A stretch of DNA of 34,168 nucleotides from Pseudorhodoferax aquiterrae (lineage in GTDB: Bacteria; Pseudomonadota; Gammaproteobacteria; Burkholderiales; Burkholderiaceae_C), in contig NZ_BMYK01000044.1 in the NCBI RefSeq assembly GCF_014652235.1, positions 1-34,168 of the forward strand, read 5' to 3'. The translations under genes were made by a program, and so were the position numbers. Numbering within the stretch: the first letter of the stretch is position 1; each line of letters starts with the position of its first letter. Shown here piece by piece: positions 13,243 to 23,100 of this stretch. The notes beneath the pieces were generated by a model. That model had not been told where the DNA came from. It saw only the letters and a list, made by a program, of their open reading frames with translations, and did not search any database.

Positions 13243-15654
13243 ATGCAAACCACCAACGACCTCGCGGTCATCGACAGTCCCGACGCGGCGGCCGTGGCCA
13301 TGCCGGACCAGCAGCAGGATGCGGCCATCTCCGCCGAGACGCTGCAAGAGCAACCCGATGTGGCCGAGCGTGCCGACATCATGGATGGCGTCATCAGCGA
13401 GACCATCGCCCTGGGCGATTTCATGCGAAGCTTCGGCGCCAGCATGCTGGAGCAGGTCAAGGCGAGCAACCCGCCCGTCTACCAGCCAGCGCTGGACCAG
13501 CATCTGCCGGTCTGGCAGGCGCGGCGAGCCGTGATGGCGTCGCTGCGGCGCAGGCCGTTTCCGGCGCAATCCGAGGCCGTGCAAGCCGTGTGCAAGCTCT
13601 TGCTGGACCGTGGCGAACCCGCTGCGGTCCTGAACGCCGAGATGGGTTCGGGCAAGACCATGATGGCGATCTGCGCGGCCGCGGTGCTCCAACAGGAGCA
13701 TCCGCGCACTCTGGTGATCAGCCCGCCCCACCTGGTCTACAAGTGGCGACGGGAGATCATGGAGACGGTGCCAGGGGCCAAGGTCTGGGTGCTCAACGGT
13801 CCCGACACGCTGCGCAAGCTGCTGCAGGTGCGCGCGACGCTGGGGTTGAAGAGTCGTCATCCCGAGTTCTACGTGCTCGGCCGTGTGCGCATGCGCATGG
13901 GTTTCCACTGGAGGCCGGCTTTCATCACACGCCGCCTGCGGGACGAAGGGCAGACCCATACGGTCGCTTGCTGTCCGCAGTGCATGGCTCCGCTCGACCG
14001 CATGGACCCGGACGGTCCGCGCGCCTGGCTGTCGGCAGAACTGGCCGCGGCCGTGCTGAGCGGCATGCGCATGCAGTGCACCGTCAAGTCCTGCAGGAGC
14101 CCGCTGTGGACGCTGATCCGGCCGGGCACCGCGAAGCAGTCGCTTCGCGACCTGGTTGGTGCGGCCATGCAGCAGCTGCCCACGATCGGCCCCGTCGCCT
14201 CCAAGCGGCTGCTGGACATGTTCGGCGAGTCGCTGCTGGGCTCGATGCTGGAGGACAACGTCTATGAGTTCATCAACCTCATGGACGAGAACGGCGACAT
14301 GGTCTTCAGCGACCGGCAGGCGCGCAGGCTGGAGCGGTCCATGGCGAGCTTCGAGTTCTCGATCGGACAAGGTGGCTACCAGGCCACCGAGTTCATCAAG
14401 CGCTATCTGCCGAAGAACTACTTCGGCCTGCTGGTCGTCGATGAAGGCCACGAGTACAAGAACGAGGGATCGGCCCAGGGCCAGGCCATGGGCGTGCTGG
14501 CCAGCCAGTGTCGCAAGACGCTGCTGCTGACCGGTACGCTGATGGGCGGCTACGCCGACGACCTGTTCCACCTGCTGTGGCGGCTGAACCCCGCCGTGAT
14601 GGTGGCCGACGGTTTCAAGCCCAGCGAGCGGGGCTCGTTCCACGGTGCCAACATGGCGTTCATGCGCGAGCATGGGGTGCTCAAGGAGGTGTACCGGGAA
14701 ACCGGTGCATCGTCGCATCGCACGGCCAAGGCCAAGAGCCTGACGGTCCGCACCAGCAAGGCGCCGGGCTTCGGCCCTGTCGGCATCCTGCGCTATGTGT
14801 TGCCCATCACGGTGTTCCTGAAGCTCCGGGAGATCGACGCGAAGGCGCTACCGCACTACGAGGAGGTCTTCGAGCCGGTGGAGATGGACGATGCGCAGGG
14901 TGCGGCGTACGCGCTCATGGCCTCCACGCTCGTGCGCATCCTGAAACAGGCGCTGGCCTTGAAGGACAGCACCTTGCTGGGTGTCGTGATGAACGTGCTG
15001 CTGGCTTGGCCAGACTGCTGCTTCCGGCCGGAAACGGTCCGCCATCCACGAACGCGCGCATTGCTGCACAAGCAGCCCGCCATGTTCGACGACACCACGC
15101 TGATGCCCAAGGAGGCCAGGCTGGTGGAGATCTGCAAGCAGGAGAAGGCGGCCGGGCGTCGGGTGCTCGCGTACACGATCTATTCGGGTACGCGGGACAC
15201 GACCGCCAGGCTGCGCAACCAGCTCGAGGTCCGCGGCTTCAAGGTCGCTGTTCTGCGCGCGAGCGTGGATGCGTCCAAGCGCGAGGACTGGGTGGCAGAC
15301 CAGGTCGAGCGCGGCGTCGACGTCGTGCTGTGCAACCCCGAACTCGTGAAAACGGGTCTCGATCTATTGGAGTTCCCGACCATCGTCTTCATGCAGTCTG
15401 GCTTCAATGTCTACACCGTCCAGCAAGCCGCAAGGCGCAGCTGGCGGATCGGGCAGCGCAAGTCGGTCAAGGTGTACTACCTTGGCTATGCGCTCACCAC
15501 GCAGATGGACTGCCTGCGGCTCATGGGCAAGAAGATCGCGGTGTCGCAGTCGACCTCGGGCGACATGCCGGAATCCGGTCTCGACGTCCTGAACGACTCC
15601 CAGGGTGACAGCCTGGAAGTGACGCTGGCGAAGGAACTGCTGGCCGCCGCGTGA
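13243..15654 (+). CDS. SNF2/SF2-type DNA helicase with a cysteine insert (ICE type)
   Basis: The 803-aa protein has Walker A AEMGSGKT at 132-139, DEGH (motif II) at 400-403, TGT at about 430-432 (motif III) and QQAARRSWRIGQ at 727-738 (motif VI, the SNF2/ERCC signature). Between the N-terminal motifs and motif II there is an insert of about 240 residues with C244-P-Q-C247 and C279/C284, a likely zinc site. SNF2 ATPases move along double-stranded DNA and remodel or strip bound proteins. This one fits the large helicase often found with DUF6094 methyltransferases in ICEs. The start ATG has AAGGAG upstream. No nuclease domain is visible. A terminator follows. Confidence 0.85.
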   Translation: MQTTNDLAVIDSPDAAAVAMPDQQQDAAISAETLQEQPDVAERADIMDGVISETIALGDFMRSFGASMLEQVKASNPPVYQPALDQHLPVWQARRAVMASLRRRPFPAQSEAVQAVCKLLLDRGEPAAVLNAEMGSGKTMMAICAAAVLQQEHPRTLVISPPHLVYKWRREIMETVPGAKVWVLNGPDTLRKLLQVRATLGLKSRHPEFYVLGRVRMRMGFHWRPAFITRRLRDEGQTHTVACCPQCMAPLDRMDPDGPRAWLSAELAAAVLSGMRMQCTVKSCRSPLWTLIRPGTAKQSLRDLVGAAMQQLPTIGPVASKRLLDMFGESLLGSMLEDNVYEFINLMDENGDMVFSDRQARRLERSMASFEFSIGQGGYQATEFIKRYLPKNYFGLLVVDEGHEYKNEGSAQGQAMGVLASQCRKTLLLTGTLMGGYADDLFHLLWRLNPAVMVADGFKPSERGSFHGANMAFMREHGVLKEVYRETGASSHRTAKAKSLTVRTSKAPGFGPVGILRYVLPITVFLKLREIDAKALPHYEEVFEPVEMDDAQGAAYALMASTLVRILKQALALKDSTLLGVVMNVLLAWPDCCFRPETVRHPRTRALLHKQPAMFDDTTLMPKEARLVEICKQEKAAGRRVLAYTIYSGTRDTTARLRNQLEVRGFKVAVLRASVDASKREDWVADQVERGVDVVLCNPELVKTGLDLLEFPTIVFMQSGFNVYTVQQAARRSWRIGQRKSVKVYYLGYALTTQMDCLRLMGKKIAVSQSTSGDMPESGLDVLNDSQGDSLEVTLAKELLAAA

Positions 15655-15677
15655 ACATACGCGGTACACGCGAGGCA

Positions 15678-15706
15678 CCCATCTCGGTTCGCCGAGGTGG
15701 GGCTTT
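15678..15706 (+). terminator. Terminator-like hairpin after the helicase
   Basis: CCCATCTCGG (15678-15687) pairs with CCGAGGTGGG (15692-15701) around TTCG, with one T-G pair, followed by GCTTT. A stable UUCG-type loop and position 24 bases after the stop support a terminator, although the U tract is short. It marks the probable right end of the ICE fragment. Confidence 0.6.
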
Positions 15707-15860
15707 CGCCTCCGTCGGGTCGGTGGTGGCGGACTGAGCGTCGACTTTCCGACGGAAGCGGGACGGCTGGTCAATGCCCTCTCATCGGGTCGCGGCGCTG
15801 TCCCACGCTGCGGCGCCCATCGTCCGAGACACTGGGGACCCAAGTCAAACAGGAGTCAAC

Positions 15861-16310
15861 ATGGGAATTCTGAGCGACATTCTCGGCAAGATCTTTCCCT
15901 CTTCCCACGCAGCGAATCCGTCGGCTACGCCTGCCGCGGTCCCGCCAACAGCAGGACCAGCAGGTGCTGCCTCTGCGGCACCGGTCGCTCCGCCTCCCGC
16001 GTCGCAGCCGACGGGTGGTGGTATGGGTGCAACAGCGCCCCAGCCGATGACGCAGGTCGACGTCGAGCAGATGCTCAACGAAATGGCGGCCAGATCCAGC
16101 GAGAAGCTGAACTGGAGGACATCCATCGTCGACCTCATGAAGCTGCTCGGTTTGGACAGCTCACTTGGCGCGCGAAAGGAGTTGGCCCAGGAGCTCCATT
16201 ACACCGGTGACACCAACGACTCCGCAGCCATGAACGTATGGCTTCACCGGCAGGTCATGAACAAGGTGGCAGCCAACGGTGGTAAAGTGCCAGCCGACCT
16301 ACGCGACTGA
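15861..16310 (+). CDS. DUF3597 family protein
   Basis: The 149-aa protein starts MGILSDILGKIFPSSHAANP and has a Pro/Ala-rich linker of about 50 residues. A conserved C-terminal domain contains KLNWRTSIVDLMKLLGLDSS, ARKELAQELHYTGD and NVWLHRQVMNKVAANGGKVP. This is the standard DUF3597 layout. DUF3597 resembles a LysM-adjacent peptidoglycan-associated or stress protein family, and its role is not settled. There is no signal peptide. The ATG at 15861 has CAGGAG upstream. It is not a typical ICE gene, so the ICE fragment ends between the helicase and this gene. Confidence 0.85.
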   Translation: MGILSDILGKIFPSSHAANPSATPAAVPPTAGPAGAASAAPVAPPPASQPTGGGMGATAPQPMTQVDVEQMLNEMAARSSEKLNWRTSIVDLMKLLGLDSSLGARKELAQELHYTGDTNDSAAMNVWLHRQVMNKVAANGGKVPADLRD

Positions 16311-16349
16311 GATTCGGGATGGGTTCCGGCCGGAGGAGTGAATTCGCGC

Positions 16350-17623
16350 TCAGCTTTGCGGAACAAATCCGCTCTGCACCTGGTTGCGGCCTCGCTCCTT
16401 CGCAGCGTAAAGGGCCGCGTCGCTTGCCGCAATCAGTTCGGTCGGGTTGCTTTGCGCGTCAGGGACGAGCGCCGCGACGCCCAGGCTGACCGTCACGACG
16501 CCCATCGTCGATCCAGCATGTGGGATGGCCAGCTCCTTGACGGCGCGACGAGCCGCCTCTGCGACCGCAGTTGCGCCCTCGACGCCGGCCCGCGCAAGAG
16601 GATGACCATCTCCTCGCCTCCGTAGCGTGCGACAAAATCTTCAGGGCGACGTACCACGGCTCGCAGGGCGGCGGCAACGCGGGTCAGGCAGTTGTCGCCC
16701 TTGACGTGGCCGTAGGTGTCGTTGAACTGCTTGAAGAAGTCCACGTCGACCATGACCAATGCGAGCGCCGTCCCGTCACGTTGCGCTTGTTTGAAGGCTC
16801 TGGCCAGACGTCGATCAAAGTACCCGCGGTTCGGCAGTCCAGTGAGTCCGTCGAGCTGTGCCATTTTCTGCAGGCGGGCGTTGGCGACGGCAAGCGCGTT
16901 GTGCGCCTCGCGAAGCTCCTTCTCTGCGCGGACGCGTTGGCGCAGCGCACGTCGGATGACGCGTACTCCGCCGAGCAGCGCCGCGCACAGAAGGAGAACC
17001 CAAAGGGTCTGCAGCCAGGACGAAACGCGCCAGGCGGAAAGGACCTCGTCATGCGACGAGGAGGCGATGACGACGAGCGGATAGCTCCTGCCACGTTCAA
17101 AGCTGTAGAACCGTTGGATGCCGTCGATCGGAGAGCGTGCATCACCGAAGCCAGCGTTGGCGCTTCCCAGAACCCGCTCCAGCGCATCTGCGGACTTGCC
17201 GATGTCGGAAGCGATCAGTGGATGCCTGGCGGCGAAGTGGCCGGCGACGACCAGGGTCAGCGCGCCTTCGCCCACGTCGAATCGCTCAAGCACACGGCGC
17301 AGGTGCTCCAAGCTCAAGGTTGCCAGCACGACGCCCGCGAACCTGCCTTCCGCATCGTTCATCCGACGAGAAATAGGGACGACCCATTGGCTCGAAGAGT
17401 GGCTGATGATCGGTGCTCCCACCAACGCGGTGCCGCTCGGATTGCTGCGGTGGTGGCTGAAGTAGGAGCGGTCTGCATTGTTGAGAGTGGATTCCCAACG
17501 GGACTCCGATGTCGCGATCCAGGTCCCCGCGGCGTTGTACAAGAAGAGCCCCTGGAGCTGCTCCGTTCTCGCCACATGGTTCACCAGGACCGGTTGCAGA
17601 TCCATGAGCATGTCGTTCGTCAT
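16350..17623 (-). pseudogene. Diguanylate cyclase with Cache-like sensor, truncated and frameshifted
   Basis: The minus-strand frame encodes an extracellular sensor part (LQGLFLYNAAGTWIATSESR), a transmembrane helix (WLQTLWVLLLCAALLGGVRV) and a GGDEF domain with I-site RPED and active-site GGEEM. Near 16588-16594 the frame changes. The other frame continues naturally as AGVEGATAVAEAARRAVKEL and ends DAALYAAKERGRNQV with a stop at 16350-16352, consistent with one lost base. The 5' end is also missing. Homologous-looking coding continues upstream of 17623 to about 17695 without a start codon or first membrane helix, then meets an in-frame stop. The gene is probably inactive unless the shift is a sequencing error. 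Confidence 0.75.
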
Positions 17624-17951
17624 CTCACTGCGCTCAAGGGTCTGAACCAGGCTGTCGAGGATTTGCTCATGGAGGCCATCTACCGTTCGGCGGAGCTCGG
17701 CCGACCTGTGCGCATTCCTTCACCCCATACGTCCGAAGGCAAGGCATGAACGTCAGCGACCACCTCATCGAACGTCTGCTTCGCCACCGGAAACAAACAC
17801 AACACGAAAGAAGTTGACATCCCCGGGCATTCGCACCCAAAGTGAGCCTGCCGCCGCACCCCTACTGCGGCGTGCCGGAATGATGAAGTTGACGTAGTCC
17901 CTGTACGGCTGGAGTTGGGGCGGCTCTGGCATTGGAATCAAGGACGGTTCG
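17624..17951. other. 328-bp gap between divergent GGDEF genes
   Basis: The first 70 bases read on the minus strand as the lost upstream coding part of the truncated cyclase. The rest holds no supported gene. A hairpin of GCCGC with GCGGC lies around 17850-17872, and TTGACA occurs near 17815 without a matching -10 box. This is probably the junction of two unrelated segments. Confidence 0.4.
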
Positions 17952-19625
17952 ATGAAGGACGCCCTGTTGCGCGCCATGGGTGTGGCGATGGATGGCCTTG
18001 ACGTCGGGTTGTGCGCGTTCGACGGGGAGGAGCGCGCGCGCTGTTGGAACACGGCTTTCCTGGAATTTTTTCCGGAGCAGCTCGGGAACATCCAGATTGG
18101 CGACACCGCCCGCGACATCCTTCGACGCTTTTACGAGCGCAGGCTGGGCAAGCTCAGTGCGTCTTCCATGGAGCGGCTCGTCGACGAAGGGCTGCAAAGA
18201 TACAGGTCCCAGAGGACTCCGTACGAGTTTGACCATGGAGGCTTTCGGCTGCGCGTCGTTTCCATCGACGCGGCTGTTTTGGGCCGCATCCGTCTATGGA
18301 AGAAGGTGAGCACTCTTTCCAATGGTGTTGCCGCACCGCTGCCGCCTGCGGCGAACAGCGTGACCGTCGACGCGACCAACATCCTTGATCGCCTGGCAGA
18401 TGGTGTGGCGGTCGTCGACCCCAGCGACACGATCGTGTGGGCAAACGCTGCCTTTCTTGGCCTGTACGGGTTCGGCACGTCCGCGCAGGCGATCGGACGG
18501 CGAATGCAGCAGATCCTCGAGTCCGCGTGGGGTGGAAACGCAGACGACGGTGCGCTGGGCGAAGGTTTGAAGCTGCTCAACGACCGGCGTCATTTTGTCG
18601 GTTTTCCTTTCGAGCTCCAGCTGCCACACGGGCGATGTGTCCGTGTTGTCGAGCAGCGCGCTGAGGGCGAGGGCCTGAGCTATCTCATCCACGCCGATGT
18701 CACCAGCTTCAGGCAGCAGCAGGCATCCTTGGCCAGGACCGAGGAACGCTACCGTCTGCTTGCCGAGTACTCGCAGGACATCATCCTCTATGTGGTCGGC
18801 GCAACCGTCACCTATGCTTCACCTGCGCTGAGGGACTTCCTTGGCTGGAACGACGAGGACGTCGTCGGCAAGCCTGTGGCGGACTTTTGCCACTCCGAGG
18901 ATGCACTGCAGGTCGCCAAACAGCTGCACGCACTTGGAGAGCGCCAGGAGGTGGACTACCGGGCACGTGCCCTTCACCGCGACGGAAGCTACGTCTGGAT
19001 CGAGGCACGGGCGCGCAAGCTTCCAGACGATCGAACGGGACTTCCGCGTTTCGTGATCAACGCACGGGCGATCAATGCGCGCAAAGCCATCGAGGACGAA
19101 CTCGAGTGTGCCAAGCATCGTCTGCTGGAACTCGCGATGACCGACGGCCTGACCGGGCTGGCCAACCGCCGAAAGCTCGACGAGGCGCTCGAACTGGAGT
19201 TTCGTCGGTCGCAGAGGGAAGGGGTCCCATTGGCCGTGATGATCCTGGACATCGATCATTTCAAGATGCTCAACGATGCGCATGGCCACCAGGTGGGCGA
19301 CGCGGTCCTGAAGAGGATGGCGGAAATCCTGACGACGTTTCCGAATCGAGCAGGCGACCTCGCTGCCCGCATGGGAGGTGAGGAGTTCGTGCTCCTGTTG
19401 CCAGGGGCGAACTACCAGCAGGCCCTGAGCATGGCCGAACGGGTAAGAGAAACGGTGCAGCACACCGCGTTCGATCCACCCGTCAACGTGTCGGTGACCG
19501 TCAGCATCGGTGTGGCTGCTGTGGATTCACACGCCACTGACTCTGGAGAGCAACTGGTCAGCCTTGCTGATGGCGCCTTGTACGTCGCCAAGCGTTCTGG
19601 ACGCAACCGGGTCGTGTCCGCCTGA
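17952..19625 (+). CDS. Soluble PAS-PAS-PAS-GGDEF diguanylate cyclase
   Basis: The 557-aa protein has three PAS-type regions at about 5-120 (PAS_7-like, DVGLCAFDGEERARCWNTAF), 140-255 (DGVAVVDPSDTIVWANAAFL) and 265-385 (EERYRLLAEYSQDIILYVVG). A GGDEF domain covers about 395-557. The catalytic GGEEF is at 475-479 and the product-inhibition I-site RAGD at 466-469, five residues upstream, so the enzyme should make c-di-GMP from GTP and be feedback-inhibited. It has no signal peptide or membrane helix. PAS domains suggest sensing of redox state, oxygen or a small ligand in the cytoplasm. The ATG at 17952 has GGACGG upstream. It is the only intact cyclase in this region. Confidence 0.9.
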   Translation: MKDALLRAMGVAMDGLDVGLCAFDGEERARCWNTAFLEFFPEQLGNIQIGDTARDILRRFYERRLGKLSASSMERLVDEGLQRYRSQRTPYEFDHGGFRLRVVSIDAAVLGRIRLWKKVSTLSNGVAAPLPPAANSVTVDATNILDRLADGVAVVDPSDTIVWANAAFLGLYGFGTSAQAIGRRMQQILESAWGGNADDGALGEGLKLLNDRRHFVGFPFELQLPHGRCVRVVEQRAEGEGLSYLIHADVTSFRQQQASLARTEERYRLLAEYSQDIILYVVGATVTYASPALRDFLGWNDEDVVGKPVADFCHSEDALQVAKQLHALGERQEVDYRARALHRDGSYVWIEARARKLPDDRTGLPRFVINARAINARKAIEDELECAKHRLLELAMTDGLTGLANRRKLDEALELEFRRSQREGVPLAVMILDIDHFKMLNDAHGHQVGDAVLKRMAEILTTFPNRAGDLAARMGGEEFVLLLPGANYQQALSMAERVRETVQHTAFDPPVNVSVTVSIGVAAVDSHATDSGEQLVSLADGALYVAKRSGRNRVVSA

Positions 19626-19793
19626 GTCAAGTGAGTTGAGGTCAGGCGTGAGCCGGGCCGTCAAACAGCGGATGCTGCAGCGACCTCGGTTTTGAAGAGG
19701 TCCGAAGCGCCGGCATGAATGTTGGTGCCGTGCGAAAGGCGTCGCGGACGGCGTCGGGAAGGGGTGCAAAACGAACGCCGTTGGGAGTGTGCA

Positions 19794-20192
19794 GTGAACA
19801 TTCTGGTTCGACCCATTCGGGTTCCATGGCGCCTCGTGATCAGCGTACTGGCCTTCGGCGGCGCAACGTTGTTGCTCGCAGGCCTTGTTCTTCATCAGGC
19901 TGAGCGCTGGAGCCAGGGTGCCGCGGTGGAAGCTTTGCGTGTCACAGTGCGTCTTGGCGCGCACAGCATGGATCAATGGATTGCAGAACGGTTCGCTGAC
20001 GCTGATGTGCTTGCGGCCAACACGTTGGTCATGCAGTCACATCCGGCAGGCAAGCCGGACCCGGAGAACGCCGTAATCGCCAATGTCCAACAGCATTTGG
20101 ATGCCATCAGGCGGCGGTACAACTACAGATCGGTCAGATCCTCCGGCATGCGATGTGGCCTGTCGTGCCCTGACCCGCTTCCAGCTGAGTGA
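19794..20192 (+). pseudogene. 5' fragment of a membrane sensor gene, cut at the ligD end
   Basis: The GTG at 19794 with GGAG upstream starts a 132-codon frame. It has a membrane helix (LVISVLAFGGATLLLAGLVL) followed by an extracellular Cache-like start (GAHSMDQWIAERFADADVLA, then DAIRRRYNYRSV). After about 20135 the sequence no longer looks like a Cache domain and soon stops at 20192, one base before the minus-strand ligD stop. The remaining sensor and any output domain are missing. This looks like the N-terminus of a sensor kinase or cyclase truncated by a recombination event at the ligD boundary. Confidence 0.65.
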
Positions 20193-23100
20193 TCAATCGC
20201 GAGCGGTCGACTTTCGTGTTCCTGGCGACGCTCCGAGGATCCTCGCTGCGCTGGTCAGGGTTTGACGGGTCCTCCAGTAGTCCGCCCAGGGGTCTTCCTG
20301 CTGAAAGCTGAGGTACTCCCTAGCCGTCGCAATCGTCCACTGAGACCCGCTCTTGAGCTCCGCCAGCTGTTCCCAGGCGAGCGGCATCGACACGCCCAGT
20401 CCCGGGCGCGACCTGGCCGAGAAGGCCGCGGCGGTGGTGGCCCCATGGCCGTTGCGCAGATAGTCCACGAAAAGCTTGCCCACCCGGTTCTTGGGACCGC
20501 TTTTGGCTACGAAGCGCGACGGAATGGTGCGGGCAAGGTGCTGGACCACTGCTTGGGAGAAATTCTTGACCGTGTCGTAATCCAGTCGCGGGCTCAGCGG
20601 CACGACCACGTGCAGGCCCTTTCCGCCGGAGGTCTTCAGCCAGGACTGCATCCCTAACTGTTCCAGCATGGCGCGCACGAGGATGGCCGCCTCCTGTACG
20701 TGCTCCCACGGCGTGCCCTCGCCAGGGTCCAGGTCGAAGACGATGCGGTCGGGCTTGTCGATGTTCTTGGCCAGAGAGTTCCAGGTGTGGAACTCAATGA
20801 CGTTCATCTGCGCGCACGCGATGAGCGCCTTGGCATCGGCGACCTCTAGCAGCTCGGCATGACCCGGCCACAGGTGCGCGGGAAGGTTGCGCACGTGCGG
20901 GATGGACAACTTGTCGTCGTGCTTCTGGAAAAACAGTTCGCCCGTGATACCGCTGGGCCCGCGCACCAAGGAGACCGGCCGCCCCTTCAGGTGCGGCAGC
21001 ATCCAGTCAGCGACGCTCTCGTAGTAGTGCACGAGGTCGACTTTGCGCAGGCCGGTCGACGGGTCGATGACCCGCTCCGGGTTGGTGACCTTGATGGTCG
21101 ATTTGGCGGGAGGTGAGGAAGGGGCGCTGGCTTTGCCACCTGCAGCCTTCGGCCGCTCCCGGATGATGTGGTTCGGCGGCTTGTCGGTGCGCACGCCCCG
21201 GAAGACCGGATGCCGGATGCGACCATCCGGTGTCCATTCGGAGAAGGTAACTTCCACGACCATCTTGGGCTGGACCCAGCGTTCCTCGCCCGCGCGCCGC
21301 TTGGACCAGCGACCGGGCTTGGCTTCCTCGGTATCGACGGTCGGCGCGTCCACGGCCAGCTTGGACAGGGCCTGCTTCAACTCCCGGCCCTTGGCGGACC
21401 CCCAGCCCGTGCCGACGGAGCCCGCGAACCGCAACTCGCCTCCTTCGTGAAAGCCAAGCAGCAGGCTGCCCACTTCACCAGGGGCGCCGGCGCGGTCGGT
21501 GTAGCCAACCACCACGAACTCCTGCCGGTTCTGGCATTTGAGCTTGAGCCAGGTCTCCGTGCGACCGGAAACGTACGGCGCGTCCGCCTTCTTGACCATG
21601 ACCCCTTCCATGCCCATCCGGCAGGCGGCGTTGAGCAGGTCGCCCGGGACCACGTCGAAGGCCTGGCTGAAATGCAGGATGCTGCTTTGGTTTCTCTCAA
21701 GGAGCTCTTGCAGGGCCGCGCGCCGGCTCGCCAAGGCCACCTCGCGAATGTCCTTGCCGCCCAGGAATGGCACGTCGAACAGGAACATCTCCACGTTTGC
21801 CGTCCGCGTGTTGTCGATGGCGTTCTGCAAGAGGTTGAAGTCCGGGATGCCCGCCTCGTTCAGCACCACTATCTCGCCGTCCAGCCAGGCGCTGTCCAAG
21901 CCCAGTTCGGCCAGGGCGTCGGCGATGGGCTGCAGCTTGTCGGTCCAGTCATGGCGGTTGCGGGTGAACAGCCTCGCCCGACCTCCCTCGATGCGGGCCA
22001 GCATCCGGTAGCCATCGAACTTGCCTTCAACCACCCAGTCGCCAGGGGGCACAGAAGACACCAGCGTTGCCAGCTGCGGCTGCAATTTGGCGGGCAAGGC
22101 CGCGTCCGCGCCCCGTTGGATGTGCTGCGCCGCCTCGGCAGGGGAGGGGCGCGAGGCACGAGGACGTTCGCGGGGCTCGCGCTCCTCGACCAAGCCGAGT
22201 GGCTTGGCCACGACGCTGTCCGGCAGCGCCGTGATGACGTTGTACTCGGTGCTCGGCCGGGCCCAGGCGTCGCCGCGCTTCTTGAGAAACAGCCACTGCT
22301 CTTGCTTCTTCTCGCCAGGCTTGGAGATGCGCACCAGCTCCCACAGCCCGGCGAGCTTCTCGCCGTGCAGCTTGAAGATGAGCTTGCCCTTGGCCATCGC
22401 CTCCTGCGGGTCGCCGACGGGCTCCCAGGTCCCTCGGTCCCAGACGATGACCGTGCCCCCGCCATATTCGCCTTTGGGAATCTCGCCCTCGAAGGCGTTG
22501 TAGCTGATGGGGTGGTCCTCGACATGGATGGCCATCTGCTTGAGGGCTGGGTCATAGGAGGGGCCCTTGGGGACGGCCCAGGACACCATGACGCCGCCCA
22601 GCTCCAGGCGCAGGTCGTAGTGCAGGCGCGAAGCCCAGTGCTTCTGGATGACGAACGCCAGCTGCTTGCGCTTGCCGGTCTGCCTGCCGCGTGGCGTGGT
22701 GCCGCTAGGCTCCGCCGTCTTGGTGAAGTCGCGCTTGGCGTTGTAACGCGCGAGAGGCTCTGCTGGCGGCGGGTCTTCGGCGGGACTCGCGCGCTTGGGG
22801 GCAGTGGTCGCTGCAGCGGACGTTGCGCGCCTCGTCTGCCGCTTGGGCGATGCCTGCTGAACTTCAGCCCATACGGGAGCGTGGTCGCTTGCGCCTTCAC
22901 GGCCCCGCTCGTCGCGGTCCACGCCAGCATCTACGACCTTCAGCGCTGCGCCGACCAGGATGTGGTCAATGCGCAGCCCGGCGTTGCGTTCCCAGCGCTT
23001 GCGGCGGTAGTCCCAGAAACTGAACTGCTTGCCACCCGGATGCACGCTCTCGAGCGCATCGGTCCAGCCCTGGGAAAGGATGCTGGCGAACGCCTTGCGT

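Noticed and set aside
13180-14718. 512-codon minus-strand open frame opposite the helicase
   Set aside because: Shadow frame: the His/Gln/Leu/Gly-rich translation has no motifs, and the plus strand encodes a full SNF2 helicase.
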